DNA of 64,000 nt from contig NZ_SCIN01000002.1 in NCBI RefSeq assembly GCF_004101245.1, positions 558,001-622,000 of the forward strand, given 5' to 3'. A program made the position numbers and the translations under genes. The stretch comes from Sphingomonas sp. UV9. GTDB taxonomy: Bacteria; Pseudomonadota; Alphaproteobacteria; Sphingomonadales; Sphingomonadaceae. This document shows, one piece after another, positions 27,086 through 34,270 of the stretch. Every line of letters begins with the position of its first letter. Position 1 is the first letter of the stretch. Under the pieces are notes generated by a model. The model saw only the letters and a list, made by a program, of their open reading frames with translations. It was not told the DNA's origin and did no database searches.

Positions 27086-27747
27086 AGTTCGATCAGCCTG
27101 TCGGGGAGTTCGTTGAACGGCGCACCGGTCCGCGGGAAATGCTCGGCCAGCACCGCGCCGATCTGCGCGACCGCATCGGCCATGCCGTCGCCGGGACGAT
27201 CGTCGCGCACGCCGGCGAGGACCGCCGCCATCGCCGCGCCCCAAAACTCGTTCGGTACGCGAGAGTGGATCGCGTCATCGGCGATGATCTCGGCCCGATG
27301 CTCGGCCAGCGACAGATACAGCAGCACCCCGGTCGAGCCCTTGGTGCGCTTTTCGGCGCCGGCGCGGAACAGCAGCAGCGCGCGTCGCCGCACCCGCCGC
27401 GCCTTGGTGGCACCGGGAGTCAGCGCCAGCCGTGCCGGCGTCCAGGCCAGCACCAGCCGCACGCCAAGAAACACCAGGGTCACGAGCACCAGCGCGATCA
27501 CGTACAGCGCGCCTTGCGGTGCCTGCGCCCAAGGATTGACCAGCGCATAGATGTGGTCCGCCGCGATCGGCCAGAACGCCAGCAACGCCAGCGTCAGCAG
27601 CATCCCGAGCACCGCCCAGTGCAGCGACACGTCGTGGTAGGAATCGGACTGGCGCGCGACGATCGTGACGATCTCGCCGGTCGTCGCGGTCTCGGCCTGC
27701 GTGACCGCCGTCGTCACGCGGTCATGGTCGGTGTCGTTCAGCCGCAT
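27082..27747 (-). CDS. TPM-domain membrane protein
   Basis: 221 residues. Residues about 1-30 resemble the start of a TPM phosphatase-like domain (VTQAETATTGEIVTIVARQSDSY), two membrane segments follow (about 40-65 and 80-105), then a second half ALLLFRAGAEKRTKGSTGVLLYLSLAEHRAEIIADDAI typical of the TPM_phosphatase family. It overlaps the Nudix gene by four bases and starts next to the stop of the other TPM gene. Exact role unknown. Confidence 0.82.
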   Translation of the reverse strand: MRLNDTDHDRVTTAVTQAETATTGEIVTIVARQSDSYHDVSLHWAVLGMLLTLALLAFWPIAADHIYALVNPWAQAPQGALYVIALVLVTLVFLGVRLVLAWTPARLALTPGATKARRVRRRALLLFRAGAEKRTKGSTGVLLYLSLAEHRAEIIADDAIHSRVPNEFWGAAMAAVLAGVRDDRPGDGMADAVAQIGAVLAEHFPRTGAPFNELPDRLIEL

Positions 27748-27748
27748 G

Positions 27749-28618
27749 TCACCATCCCCCCGATGCGCCGCCGCCGCCGCCGGATCCACCGCCGCCGCCA
27801 CCGAACCCACCGCCGCCCCAGCCGCCGCCGCCGCTATCGCCGCCGCCGCCCCAGCTTCCGCCACCACCGCCGCCGCCGCGAGTCATCGCATCGGCAATGC
27901 TCCACAACACGATCGGCAACGCGCCGCTGCCGCCACCGCGGCCGCCACCGCCACCCGTGTAACGCTGTCCGCCGGCACGCCGCGAAATCATCGGGATGAC
28001 GATCGCGGCCATGACGATGCCGAAGAAGATCAGCCCGATCGGCACGCCGCCGCCACCCGAGGACTTGCGGGCATGCGTCTTATCGTACTCCGCCGCCGCG
28101 GCCGTTGCCTTCGCGCGCGCCTCCGCATCGGGCAACGCGAGCAGGTCGGCCACCGCGTTCGTCCCCGCGACGATGCCTCCCGCCATGTCCCCGGCCTTGA
28201 AGCGCGGCAGGATCTGCTGGTTGATGACCACGCTGGAGAACGCATCGGTCAGTACCGGCTCGAGCCCGTAGCCGACCTCGATCCGAACCTTCCGATCGTT
28301 CGGCGCAACCAGCAGGATCGCGCCGTTATTGGCGTCCTTCAGCCCGACACCCCAGTCCCGGATCAACCGATTGCCGTAATCCTCGATCGGATAGCCTTCG
28401 AGATCGGGCACCGTCGCGACCACCAGCTGGTTGCCGGTCGTCTTCTGCAGGTCGTCGAGCCGCTTGGTCAGCGCAGCTTCCTGATCGGGCGGAATGACAT
28501 TGGCCGCATCGACGACGAAGCCTGTGAACTTGGGCAAGGTCTGCGCGGTCGCGGGGGAACCGAGGGTGGCGCTACCCAGCAGCACCGCGAACGCCAGCGT
28601 GACGAGATAGCGGATCAT
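27749..28618 (-). CDS. YgcG-like TPM-domain protein with Gly-rich tail
   Basis: 289 residues. Signal peptide about 1-25 (ATLGSPATAQ), TPM domain about 30-150 (FTGFVVDAANVIPPDQEAAL, GNQLVVATVPDLEGYPIEDY, GAILLVAPNDRKVRIEVGYG), membrane segment about 195-215, and a tail of glycine runs with Trp and Ser (GGGGGGSWGGGG). TPM/YgcG proteins are usually encoded beside lemA, as here. The glycine tail explains a GC-rich repetitive DNA stretch near 27760-27960. Confidence 0.92.
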   Translation of the reverse strand: MIRYLVTLAFAVLLGSATLGSPATAQTLPKFTGFVVDAANVIPPDQEAALTKRLDDLQKTTGNQLVVATVPDLEGYPIEDYGNRLIRDWGVGLKDANNGAILLVAPNDRKVRIEVGYGLEPVLTDAFSSVVINQQILPRFKAGDMAGGIVAGTNAVADLLALPDAEARAKATAAAAEYDKTHARKSSGGGGVPIGLIFFGIVMAAIVIPMISRRAGGQRYTGGGGGRGGGSGALPIVLWSIADAMTRGGGGGGGSWGGGGDSGGGGWGGGGFGGGGGGSGGGGGASGGW

Positions 28619-28634
28619 CGCGCAGATCCCGGGA

Positions 28635-29231
28635 TCAGCTCGCGTTGCCGAAGTTCACCGTCGGCGCGGTTTCGGCACCCGGCGTGGTCGCCGCGAACGG
28701 CACCATCGGCTTGGCACCGTAGAAGATCTTCGCGCCGACCGCGTCGGGGAAGGTGCGGATCTTGGTGTTATAGTCCTGCACCGCGCCGTTGTAATCGCGC
28801 CGCGCGATCGTGATGCGGTTCTCGGTGCCCTCGAGCTGGCTCATCAGCGTGGTGTAGTTGCCCTGGCTCTTCAGCTCGGGATACGCCTCCTGCAGGCGCT
28901 GCAGCGACAGCCCGACGGCGCCCTGGACGCGCTGATACTGTTCCATCTTCGCCGGATCGGACAGATCGGCGGCCGAGACCTGGACCGAGTTGGCGGCGGA
29001 GCGCGCCTGCGTCACCTCGACGAGGATATCCTTCTCCTGCGCGCCTGCCGCCTTTACGGTCGCGACGAGGTTGGGGATGAGGTCGGCGCGACGCTGATAA
29101 TTGTTCTGGACGTCGGCCCAGCGTGCCTTGGCGTTTTCCTCGGCGGTCGGAACGCTGTTGATCCCGCACCCGGCCAGCGCCGACGCGAGCAGGATCGCGG
29201 CGGTACCGCGGACGATTGGGGCACGTGACAT
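28635..29231 (-). CDS. lemA: LemA family lipoprotein
   Basis: 198 residues. Lipoprotein signal with LAGC (MSRAPIVRGTAAILLASALA then GC). LemA core: ARWADVQNNYQRRADLIPNL, VATVKAAGAQEKDILVEVTQ, YPELKSQGNYTTLMSQLEGT and ENRITIARRDYNGAVQDYN. First gene of the lemA-TPM-TPM-Nudix set, 16 bp before the next gene. Anchored helical bundle at the membrane; molecular function is not established. Confidence 0.93.
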   Translation of the reverse strand: MSRAPIVRGTAAILLASALAGCGINSVPTAEENAKARWADVQNNYQRRADLIPNLVATVKAAGAQEKDILVEVTQARSAANSVQVSAADLSDPAKMEQYQRVQGAVGLSLQRLQEAYPELKSQGNYTTLMSQLEGTENRITIARRDYNGAVQDYNTKIRTFPDAVGAKIFYGAKPMVPFAATTPGAETAPTVNFGNAS

Positions 29232-29335
29232 CGGGGCTCTCCTGAATACCTGTGTCACCCTCATAGGACAGTCGAGAGGGTTGGCGAAACCGAAATCGGT
29301 GGTTAGCGTCGCCCGGGCAACAGAGGGGGGCTGCC

Positions 29336-29782
29336 GTGCTCAAGGAATTCAAGACGTTCATCATGCGCGGCAACGTGCTCGACCTGGCGATCGCGGTGAT
29401 CATCGGCGCGGCGTTCGGCAAGATCGTCACGTCGCTGACCGACGACGTGCTGATGCCGATCATCGGCAAGCTCTTCGGCGGTCTCGATTTCTCGAGCTAT
29501 TTCTGGCGGATGGGGTCGGTGCCGGCGGGTTATGCAGGCTCGCTCAGCGATTACGCCGCGCTGAAGAAGGCGGGGGTGCCGCTGCTCGGCTATGGCGCGT
29601 TCGCGACGCAGCTGGTGAATTTCGTGATCGTCGCATTCATCATCTTCATGCTCCTGCGCGTTGTGAACCGCGCTGCGGCGATGCTGGAGCGCGAGAAGGC
29701 GACCGTCGCGGTCGCCCCCGCGCCGGAGCCGGTCGAGATTGCGCTACTTCGCGAAATCCGCGACGAGCTGAAGAAGCGGTAA
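29336..29782 (+). CDS. mscL: Large-conductance mechanosensitive channel
   Basis: 148 residues from GTG at 29336 behind GAGGGGGG. MscL opens under membrane tension to release solutes on osmotic downshock. N-terminal helix and TM1 are typical: LKEFKTFIMRGNVLDLAIAV then IGAAFGKIVTSL; TM2 is LVNFVIVAFIIFMLLRVVNR; the C-terminal helix ends EIALLREIRDELKKR. Divergent from lemA. Confidence 0.96.
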   Translation: MLKEFKTFIMRGNVLDLAIAVIIGAAFGKIVTSLTDDVLMPIIGKLFGGLDFSSYFWRMGSVPAGYAGSLSDYAALKKAGVPLLGYGAFATQLVNFVIVAFIIFMLLRVVNRAAAMLEREKATVAVAPAPEPVEIALLREIRDELKKR

Positions 29783-29789
29783 TGCTTGT

Positions 29790-29922
29790 GTCCCTCTCCT
29801 CTGCGGAGGGAGGGAGGGAGCGCGAAGCGCGGAAGGGTGAGGGGCATGAGGCTCGGGACCGCATCCCAACTCCCCCTCATCCGACGCTACCGCGCCACCT
29901 TCTCCCCGGCGGGGAGAAGGAA
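29790..29922. repeat. Palindromic element, family H (copy 1)
   Basis: About 133 bp between convergent mscL and the Rrf2 gene: CTCTGCGGAGGGAGGGAGGG with GCGCGAAGCGC at one side and CCTTCTCCCCGGCGGGGAGA at the other. More diverged than the copies in truB and at 54691, but with the same plan (CTCCCC...GGGGAG hairpin followed by a CGCGCCACCT-type strand). Confidence 0.65.
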
Positions 29923-29926
29923 AGGT

Positions 29927-30358
29927 TCACGCCGCGACCAGGTCCTCGGCATTCGCATCCGCCAGGCTCGTCCCATCAAGGATCCGCGCAGTCTCGTCGC
30001 GAACCCGCATCATCGCGTGGCGGATCGCGCAGTCGGCTTCGCTCTTGCAGTCGGGGCAGGGGCGGTACGCGGTCCGGCTCACGCACGGCACCAGCGCGAG
30101 CGGTCCCTCGATCACCCGGATGACTTCGCCGAGCGAGATCAGGTGGCTTGGGCGCGACAGGCGATACCCGCCCATCTTGCCGCGATGGCTGTGGAGCAGT
30201 CCGGACTCGCGCAGGTCAGCGAGGATCAGCTCGAGGAACTTGCGGGGCACGTTCGCTTCGGCGGCAATCCGCGTCATCGGGATCGGTGGGCCACCGGCGG
30301 GGGCGCCGCCAAGGAATATCATCGCGCGGAGCGCGTAGCGGGAGCGCTGCGTCAACAT
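29927..30358 (-). CDS. Rrf2-family transcriptional regulator with a cysteine cluster
   Basis: 143 residues. Winged helix N-terminus MLTQRSRYALRAMIFLGGAP, then ANVPRKFLELILADLRESGL and HRGKMGGYRLSRP, standard for Rrf2 proteins. Four cysteines lie close together in LVPCVSRTAYRPCPDCKSEA followed by DC, where IscR/NsrR/RirA bind an FeS cluster. Probably an iron-sulfur, NO or redox sensor. Exact subgroup is unclear: spacing (C-8-C-2-C-6-C) differs from IscR. The regulated genes are not evident; the tmRNA locus is divergent. Confidence 0.88.
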   Translation of the reverse strand: MLTQRSRYALRAMIFLGGAPAGGPPIPMTRIAAEANVPRKFLELILADLRESGLLHSHRGKMGGYRLSRPSHLISLGEVIRVIEGPLALVPCVSRTAYRPCPDCKSEADCAIRHAMMRVRDETARILDGTSLADANAEDLVAA

Positions 30359-30489
30359 AATGCAGATCGCTATGCACGTGCTTTGTGGCGAGTGGAAGGC
30401 GGTTTGGCACGTTGCGTGCTTCGTCCCTCAGATTTCGCAATAAAAAAGCCGCCGGGGTCGGCCTTTTCATCGCGCCGCACGTCGCCTAT

Positions 30490-30593
30490 ATCGGGTGTGC
30501 CGTCGGGGGAATCTTCTGTTGGCGGCTATGGCGATAAACCGTGGCGTGTCATAGACACAGCGGACCCGGGGGCAGTACCCGGCGACTCCACCA
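30490..30593 (+). ncRNA. ssrA: Acceptor piece of permuted two-piece tmRNA
   Basis: The gene is circularly permuted as in other alphaproteobacteria: the tRNA-like 3' half comes first. It ends ACCCGGGGGCAGTACCCGG (T arm), then CGACTCC (30583-30589, acceptor strand) and ACCA (30590-30593). CGACTCC pairs fully with GGGGTCG at 30624, allowing one G-U, to give the seven-pair acceptor stem. The 5' limit is approximate. Confidence 0.9.
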
Positions 30594-30623
30594 CCGCCCT
30601 CTTCGCAAGAGGGGGACGATGAC
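30594..30623 (+). other. Intervening segment between tmRNA pieces
   Basis: About 30 bases joining the native 3' and 5' ends. It holds a hairpin CCCTCTTCGCAAGAGGG. By analogy with Caulobacter the segment is removed during maturation, leaving two RNA pieces. Confidence 0.8.
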
Positions 30624-30860
30624 GGGGTCGAACTAGGATCGACGTGTGTTCAACGACGCTATGTTTCGCTCGGAATGGGACCACCGCAACGGCCCATACA
30701 CAAGTGCCAACGATAACGAAGCACTCGCAATTGCCGCATAACTGACGGTCTAACGACCTAAGTTATACGGACGAAAGCGCGGTTCGGGCCACACCGGGCA
30801 ACAGAAGTGGAAACCGGCGGTACGGGGAGCACCGAGCAACAGAAGCTCCCCACTATCCCC
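30624..30860 (+). ncRNA. ssrA: Coding piece of permuted two-piece tmRNA
   Basis: Starts GGGGTCGAACTAGGATCGAC, matching the conserved tmRNA 5' end. The tag reading frame runs 30706-30741 and gives ANDNEALAIAA then TAA, a typical alphaproteobacterial degradation tag. Downstream, CCAC/GTGG and CCGG/CCGG pairs near 30790-30825 can form a pseudoknot, and a hairpin GGGGAGC/GCTCCCC follows. The resume codon is GCC at 30706. The mature 3' end is not known from sequence; it may lie well before 30860. tmRNA rescues stalled ribosomes. Confidence 0.92.
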
Positions 30861-30875
30861 ATAAGGTCGGCCCAA

Positions 30876-31625
30876 TCACGCAGCCAAGCGTGCGACGAGC
30901 CGCAAAACCGGCGGGCTGAAGCCGAGCGGGCCCACCAGCAGGTTCGTCACGACCAGCACCGCGCCACCCCAATAATAGGCCGGATGCACGCGGCCCCGTG
31001 ATCGCAGGTCGAAGATCATGCCCGCCACGACGTAGGCCGCCATCGACGCGAACACCGCCATCGACGCGAACACCGCGAGCGGCGCGTACCGGCCGAGCAG
31101 CGGCATCGGCAGGATCCGCCCCAACGCCGGCGACATGACCAGGATCGTCCCGCACAACATCAGCCGCTTATGCCATGCCGCCTGCCTCCGGAGCGCGATC
31201 GCCAACGCCGTCAGTACGCCGAACCCGATTGCCCCCAGTACGTCGAGTACCAGGAAAACGCCCGGCGGGAAGAACGGCGGCACGCGGTGCTGCTCGATCG
31301 CCGTGACGGTCGTCACGATGCCCAGCGCGACCATCACGGGCGCAAGGCCGGCCCCCAGCATGCCCAACTGCCGATGGAGCGTGACCGAACCCCGCACGAT
31401 CAGCCAGTTCTGGAGGACGTAAAGAACAATCCACGCCAAGAAGGCCGCCGCATGCAGATGGACTTGCCTCGGTGATTCCACGAAGTTCCACTGCATCCGC
31501 GCCGCGTTCAGCGTGAAACCGAACACTATGGTAGCAGCGATTGTTATCGCCATGACCAGGAAGAACCGCCGCTCGCTGGCAAGCGTGCTACCTCTATGTT
31601 CCGGTGCCAAAGCCACCGTCCCCAT
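30876..31625 (-). CDS. Polytopic membrane protein of unknown function
   Basis: 249 residues with about seven hydrophobic segments. Three conserved-looking histidines sit at the start of helices (VHLHAAAFLAWIVLYVLQNW, TLHRQLGMLGAGLAP, WHKRLMLCGT), which could bind haem or metal, but I do not recognise a characterised family. Near residue 190 the motif VFASMA occurs twice because of an 18-bp perfect tandem duplication at 31039-31074. Monocistronic by appearance, convergent with the tmRNA locus. Confidence 0.75.
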   Translation of the reverse strand: MGTVALAPEHRGSTLASERRFFLVMAITIAATIVFGFTLNAARMQWNFVESPRQVHLHAAAFLAWIVLYVLQNWLIVRGSVTLHRQLGMLGAGLAPVMVALGIVTTVTAIEQHRVPPFFPPGVFLVLDVLGAIGFGVLTALAIALRRQAAWHKRLMLCGTILVMSPALGRILPMPLLGRYAPLAVFASMAVFASMAAYVVAGMIFDLRSRGRVHPAYYWGGAVLVVTNLLVGPLGFSPPVLRLVARLAA

Positions 31626-31703
31626 CCTGCCGCCCCCGCGAGTCGATGTTCGTAGCGAGAAGGATGCGCTTAATAGCGTCGTCCAGCAAGACGTGTCGAA
31701 AGA

Positions 31704-32846
31704 CTAAGCAGGTGCGATACTATTTGGCTGCGCCGAGTCTGGTAGCTTGCCGTTGAAGATGAACGATATGACTGGATATCTTGCGACCAAAAGTACGTGC
31801 ACAGCATAAGATACTACGGATCCGACGACGATCGCCGTGAGGAACTCTGCATAGGGGGGCCACGCGACCTGCAGCAAGGCCAGTTTCGCCGCGATGATGA
31901 TCGGAAAATGGAGGATGTAGATCGTGAAGGACGCATCCGCGAGCCGGCTTACGATCGGCGGCACCGTTCGGATCGCGACCGCGGATCGGAGGATCAGGAC
32001 CGAGGCGGCGGGCGGGCACAGCGACATGCCGACGAGTTCGATCATGTCGCCGACGACCGCCCGCCCGATGGGATCGAGCATCGCGCTCACGCCACCGAAC
32101 CAGCCCGCATAGAGTCCGCCGACCGCAGCCAGGATGATCATCGGGGTGCGGATCGACCCGGTCATGGCACGGTACAGTACCGGTGACCGTGCGAGCAGAA
32201 AGCCGAGAAGGTAGAAGGGGGCATAGCCGAGCATCAGCTGAACATGCGACAAGGCCGACGCGTACTCTATCGGTGCGTGTCCCGTCAGGACCTGACGCGT
32301 GATTATCATGAGCACACAGCAGGCGAACGCGGACGCAAGCAACAACACGGTCTGCGCCGAACCGCCGGGTCCGCGGTTGTCCGCGAGTTTGCGTTCGAGA
32401 AACCCGATCACGTCATGATGCCGATCGAGAAGATGAAACGCATAGCTCATCGGCGCATAGGCGAGCAGCGCAACCAGGAACCAGAGATGATACCAGTCGT
32501 GCGCCAGCGTAAACGGCCCATGCGTCCGATCGGCGAGGTCGCCGATCATCCAGCCGATCAGCGGGCAGATCACCAGCAAGCCGAACAACAACGGTACGCC
32601 GATCTGGATACTGCGCCGGCTCAGCCACGCCCGGGGCGATCGTCGGCGCAGCGCGTAGCCGCACAGCAGTCCCGAGATCAGCATGAAGCTGCCCATTCGA
32701 AACGCATGGGATATCAACGGGATAGCGGCAAACACGGGTAGATGTTCCAGCCCCATCGCGCTGTGCAGCACGACGCCACCAAGCATCAGGATCGCACGCC
32801 ACACCGACAGGCCTTCGATCCTGGTACTGGCGACGCCGGGGTTCAT
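31704..32846 (-). CDS. Acyltransferase 3 family membrane protein
   Basis: 380 residues from the ATG at 32846, which avoids a 44-base overlap with the upstream SGNH gene. About ten membrane segments. Family marks: SVWRAILMLGGVVLHSAM with the early His, then FMLISGLLCGYALRRRSPRA and RRSIQIGVPLLFGLLVICPL. These enzymes move acyl groups (often acetyl) to sugars outside or within the membrane. The SGNH-hydrolase gene directly upstream suggests a two-protein O-acylation system acting on a surface glycan. Confidence 0.85.
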   Translation of the reverse strand: MNPGVASTRIEGLSVWRAILMLGGVVLHSAMGLEHLPVFAAIPLISHAFRMGSFMLISGLLCGYALRRRSPRAWLSRRSIQIGVPLLFGLLVICPLIGWMIGDLADRTHGPFTLAHDWYHLWFLVALLAYAPMSYAFHLLDRHHDVIGFLERKLADNRGPGGSAQTVLLLASAFACCVLMIITRQVLTGHAPIEYASALSHVQLMLGYAPFYLLGFLLARSPVLYRAMTGSIRTPMIILAAVGGLYAGWFGGVSAMLDPIGRAVVGDMIELVGMSLCPPAASVLILRSAVAIRTVPPIVSRLADASFTIYILHFPIIIAAKLALLQVAWPPYAEFLTAIVVGSVVSYAVHVLLVARYPVISFIFNGKLPDSAQPNSIAPA

Positions 32847-32868
32847 GCTGGATGACGCGTCGAAAAGG

Positions 32869-33642
32869 TCATGCCAGTGGCGCGCGGTGCGAACAGGCGG
32901 TCGGGTCGCCACGTCGGAGGACCGACTGCAACGCGGGCCGGATCGCCCGCGTCATTCGCGCATATCCGGCTGCATTGAGGTGAATGCCGTCATCGACATA
33001 GAAAGGCCCCGGACGGTGGGCGACCAGGAAGGAGGGAACGACATCGACGAACGTCACCCCCTGTGTTTGTGCCGCGATCGTGCGGGCCGCGGTGTTGAAC
33101 AGCGTCTGTTCGGGCAGGTTGCCCCAGCGGGTCGGGGACGGCTTCAACGCCACGACGATGACCGGGACATCCCCCCAGCGCCGCATCCTGAACGCCAAGA
33201 ACGCGCGTAAATTGACGATGTCGTCGGCGGCGGTCGCGCCCTTCGCGATATCGTTCTCGCCAGCGTAATAAACGATGGCGCGTGGCCGAGACCAACGTGG
33301 TTCGTTGCGCAGCATCTGGAGCAACTCGGGCATCCTGGCGCCGTTGACGCCGCGGTTGCGCGCGTTCCACGGCATCATGTCCGCGCCCAACGTCCGCCAT
33401 TTGTGGATCGACGAACTGCCGATGAACCATATCGCGCAACGATCGGTGCTGCCGCCGCCGGGAAGCCGCGCCGCGGCGTCGGGCATCTCGGCACGCGACT
33501 GCACGACGAACAGCCACCCCCCGAACACGCTGCCAAATACCACCAGCGCCACGCACAACTTGCCGATCACGGCCCATATCGGCTGGCGGTCCCGATCGCC
33601 GGTAGGGGTAGCCGTTACAGTCTCAAGATCGCTTCGCGCCAC
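32869..33642 (-). CDS. Membrane-anchored SGNH/GDSL hydrolase
   Basis: 257 residues. One membrane anchor about 25-48 (GKLCVALVVFGSVFGGWLFV), then a periplasmic SGNH domain: block I IWFIGSSSIHKW with the catalytic Ser, block II GVNGARMPELL, block III YYAGENDIAKG, and block V DDGIHLNAAGYARM with the Asp and His. Esterase or acyltransferase partner. It is 22 bp upstream of the acyltransferase 3 gene, so the two likely form one operon. Confidence 0.88.
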   Translation of the reverse strand: MARSDLETVTATPTGDRDRQPIWAVIGKLCVALVVFGSVFGGWLFVVQSRAEMPDAAARLPGGGSTDRCAIWFIGSSSIHKWRTLGADMMPWNARNRGVNGARMPELLQMLRNEPRWSRPRAIVYYAGENDIAKGATAADDIVNLRAFLAFRMRRWGDVPVIVVALKPSPTRWGNLPEQTLFNTAARTIAAQTQGVTFVDVVPSFLVAHRPGPFYVDDGIHLNAAGYARMTRAIRPALQSVLRRGDPTACSHRAPLA

Positions 33643-33695
33643 TACGCCTCACCCTTCGTCTCACGCCACCCTATCCAAGGGGCGTAAGCTAAAGG

Positions 33696-34133
33696 TTAAG
33701 GAGCGCTCATTGACCCTGCACGAGGCGATCGCGGCCGCAGATCAGCCTGCTTAGCCACCCCGACGGGCTCATCGTCGGGTGCAAGCAAGCGACTGATTTG
33801 CGCGCCGGTATAGGGTTTGCGCACGAAGTTTGCGGTCGCCGGGAGCGCTCGATCGGCGCCGTCTTCCAAACCCGACGTCACGAGGATTGCGATATCCGGT
33901 CGCCGTTCGTGAACGACGTTGGCCAGGCCAACCCCGTCGAGCGAACCCGGCATCCGGATATCGGTAAACAGCGCGCCGATGTCCGGACGCTCTTCGAGGC
34001 AGGCGAGCGCATCGGCCGCATTGCCCGCTTCCACCACCTCATACCCGGCATCTTCGAGCGCGAAGAGTGAGTGGACGCGAACGAGCGGATCGTCATCGAC
34101 AACGAGAACAACGGACTTGGGGATGGCATGCAT
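33696..34133 (-). CDS. Stand-alone response regulator receiver protein
   Basis: 145 residues from the ATG at 34133. Receiver domain only: acidic pair in VVLVVDDDPLVRV (D13-D15), phospho-acceptor D58 in FTDIRMPG, T/S in ILVTSG, and K in FVRKPY. No output domain; the last about 25 residues are polar and probably unstructured. No histidine kinase is adjacent, so the partner is unknown. Convergent-free: it follows pnp on the same strand after a terminator. Confidence 0.88.
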   Translation of the reverse strand: MHAIPKSVVLVVDDDPLVRVHSLFALEDAGYEVVEAGNAADALACLEERPDIGALFTDIRMPGSLDGVGLANVVHERRPDIAILVTSGLEDGADRALPATANFVRKPYTGAQISRLLAPDDEPVGVAKQADLRPRSPRAGSMSAP

Positions 34134-34213
34134 AGCGGTTCGAACAGACGACACCGACGTCCGTTCCCGAAACACGCGCGTTTGCTCCGCCAAATCGGGC
34201 AGACCCAGCGTCA

Positions 34214-34247
34214 CACGAAAAAGGGGCCCGGTTTCCCGAGCCCCTCA
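34214..34247 (-). terminator. Rho-independent terminator downstream of pnp
   Basis: On the minus strand AGGGGCTCGGGAAACCGGGC then CCCTTTTTCG: a stem of about nine pairs with a GAAA-type loop and a T-run. It lies about 25 bp after the pnp stop. Confidence 0.9.
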
Positions 34248-34270
34248 TCATTTACCAGTTAGGCAAAGGC

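Noticed and set aside
27760..27960. Glycine-codon-rich stretch as a DNA repeat or recombination site
   Set aside because: It is explained by the Gly-rich C-terminal tail of the YgcG-like protein; copies are not exact.
30594..30623. Hairpin in the tmRNA locus as a transcription terminator
   Set aside because: CCCTCTTCGCAAGAGGG has no T-run and lies between the two halves of the acceptor stem, as expected for the intervening segment of a permuted tmRNA.
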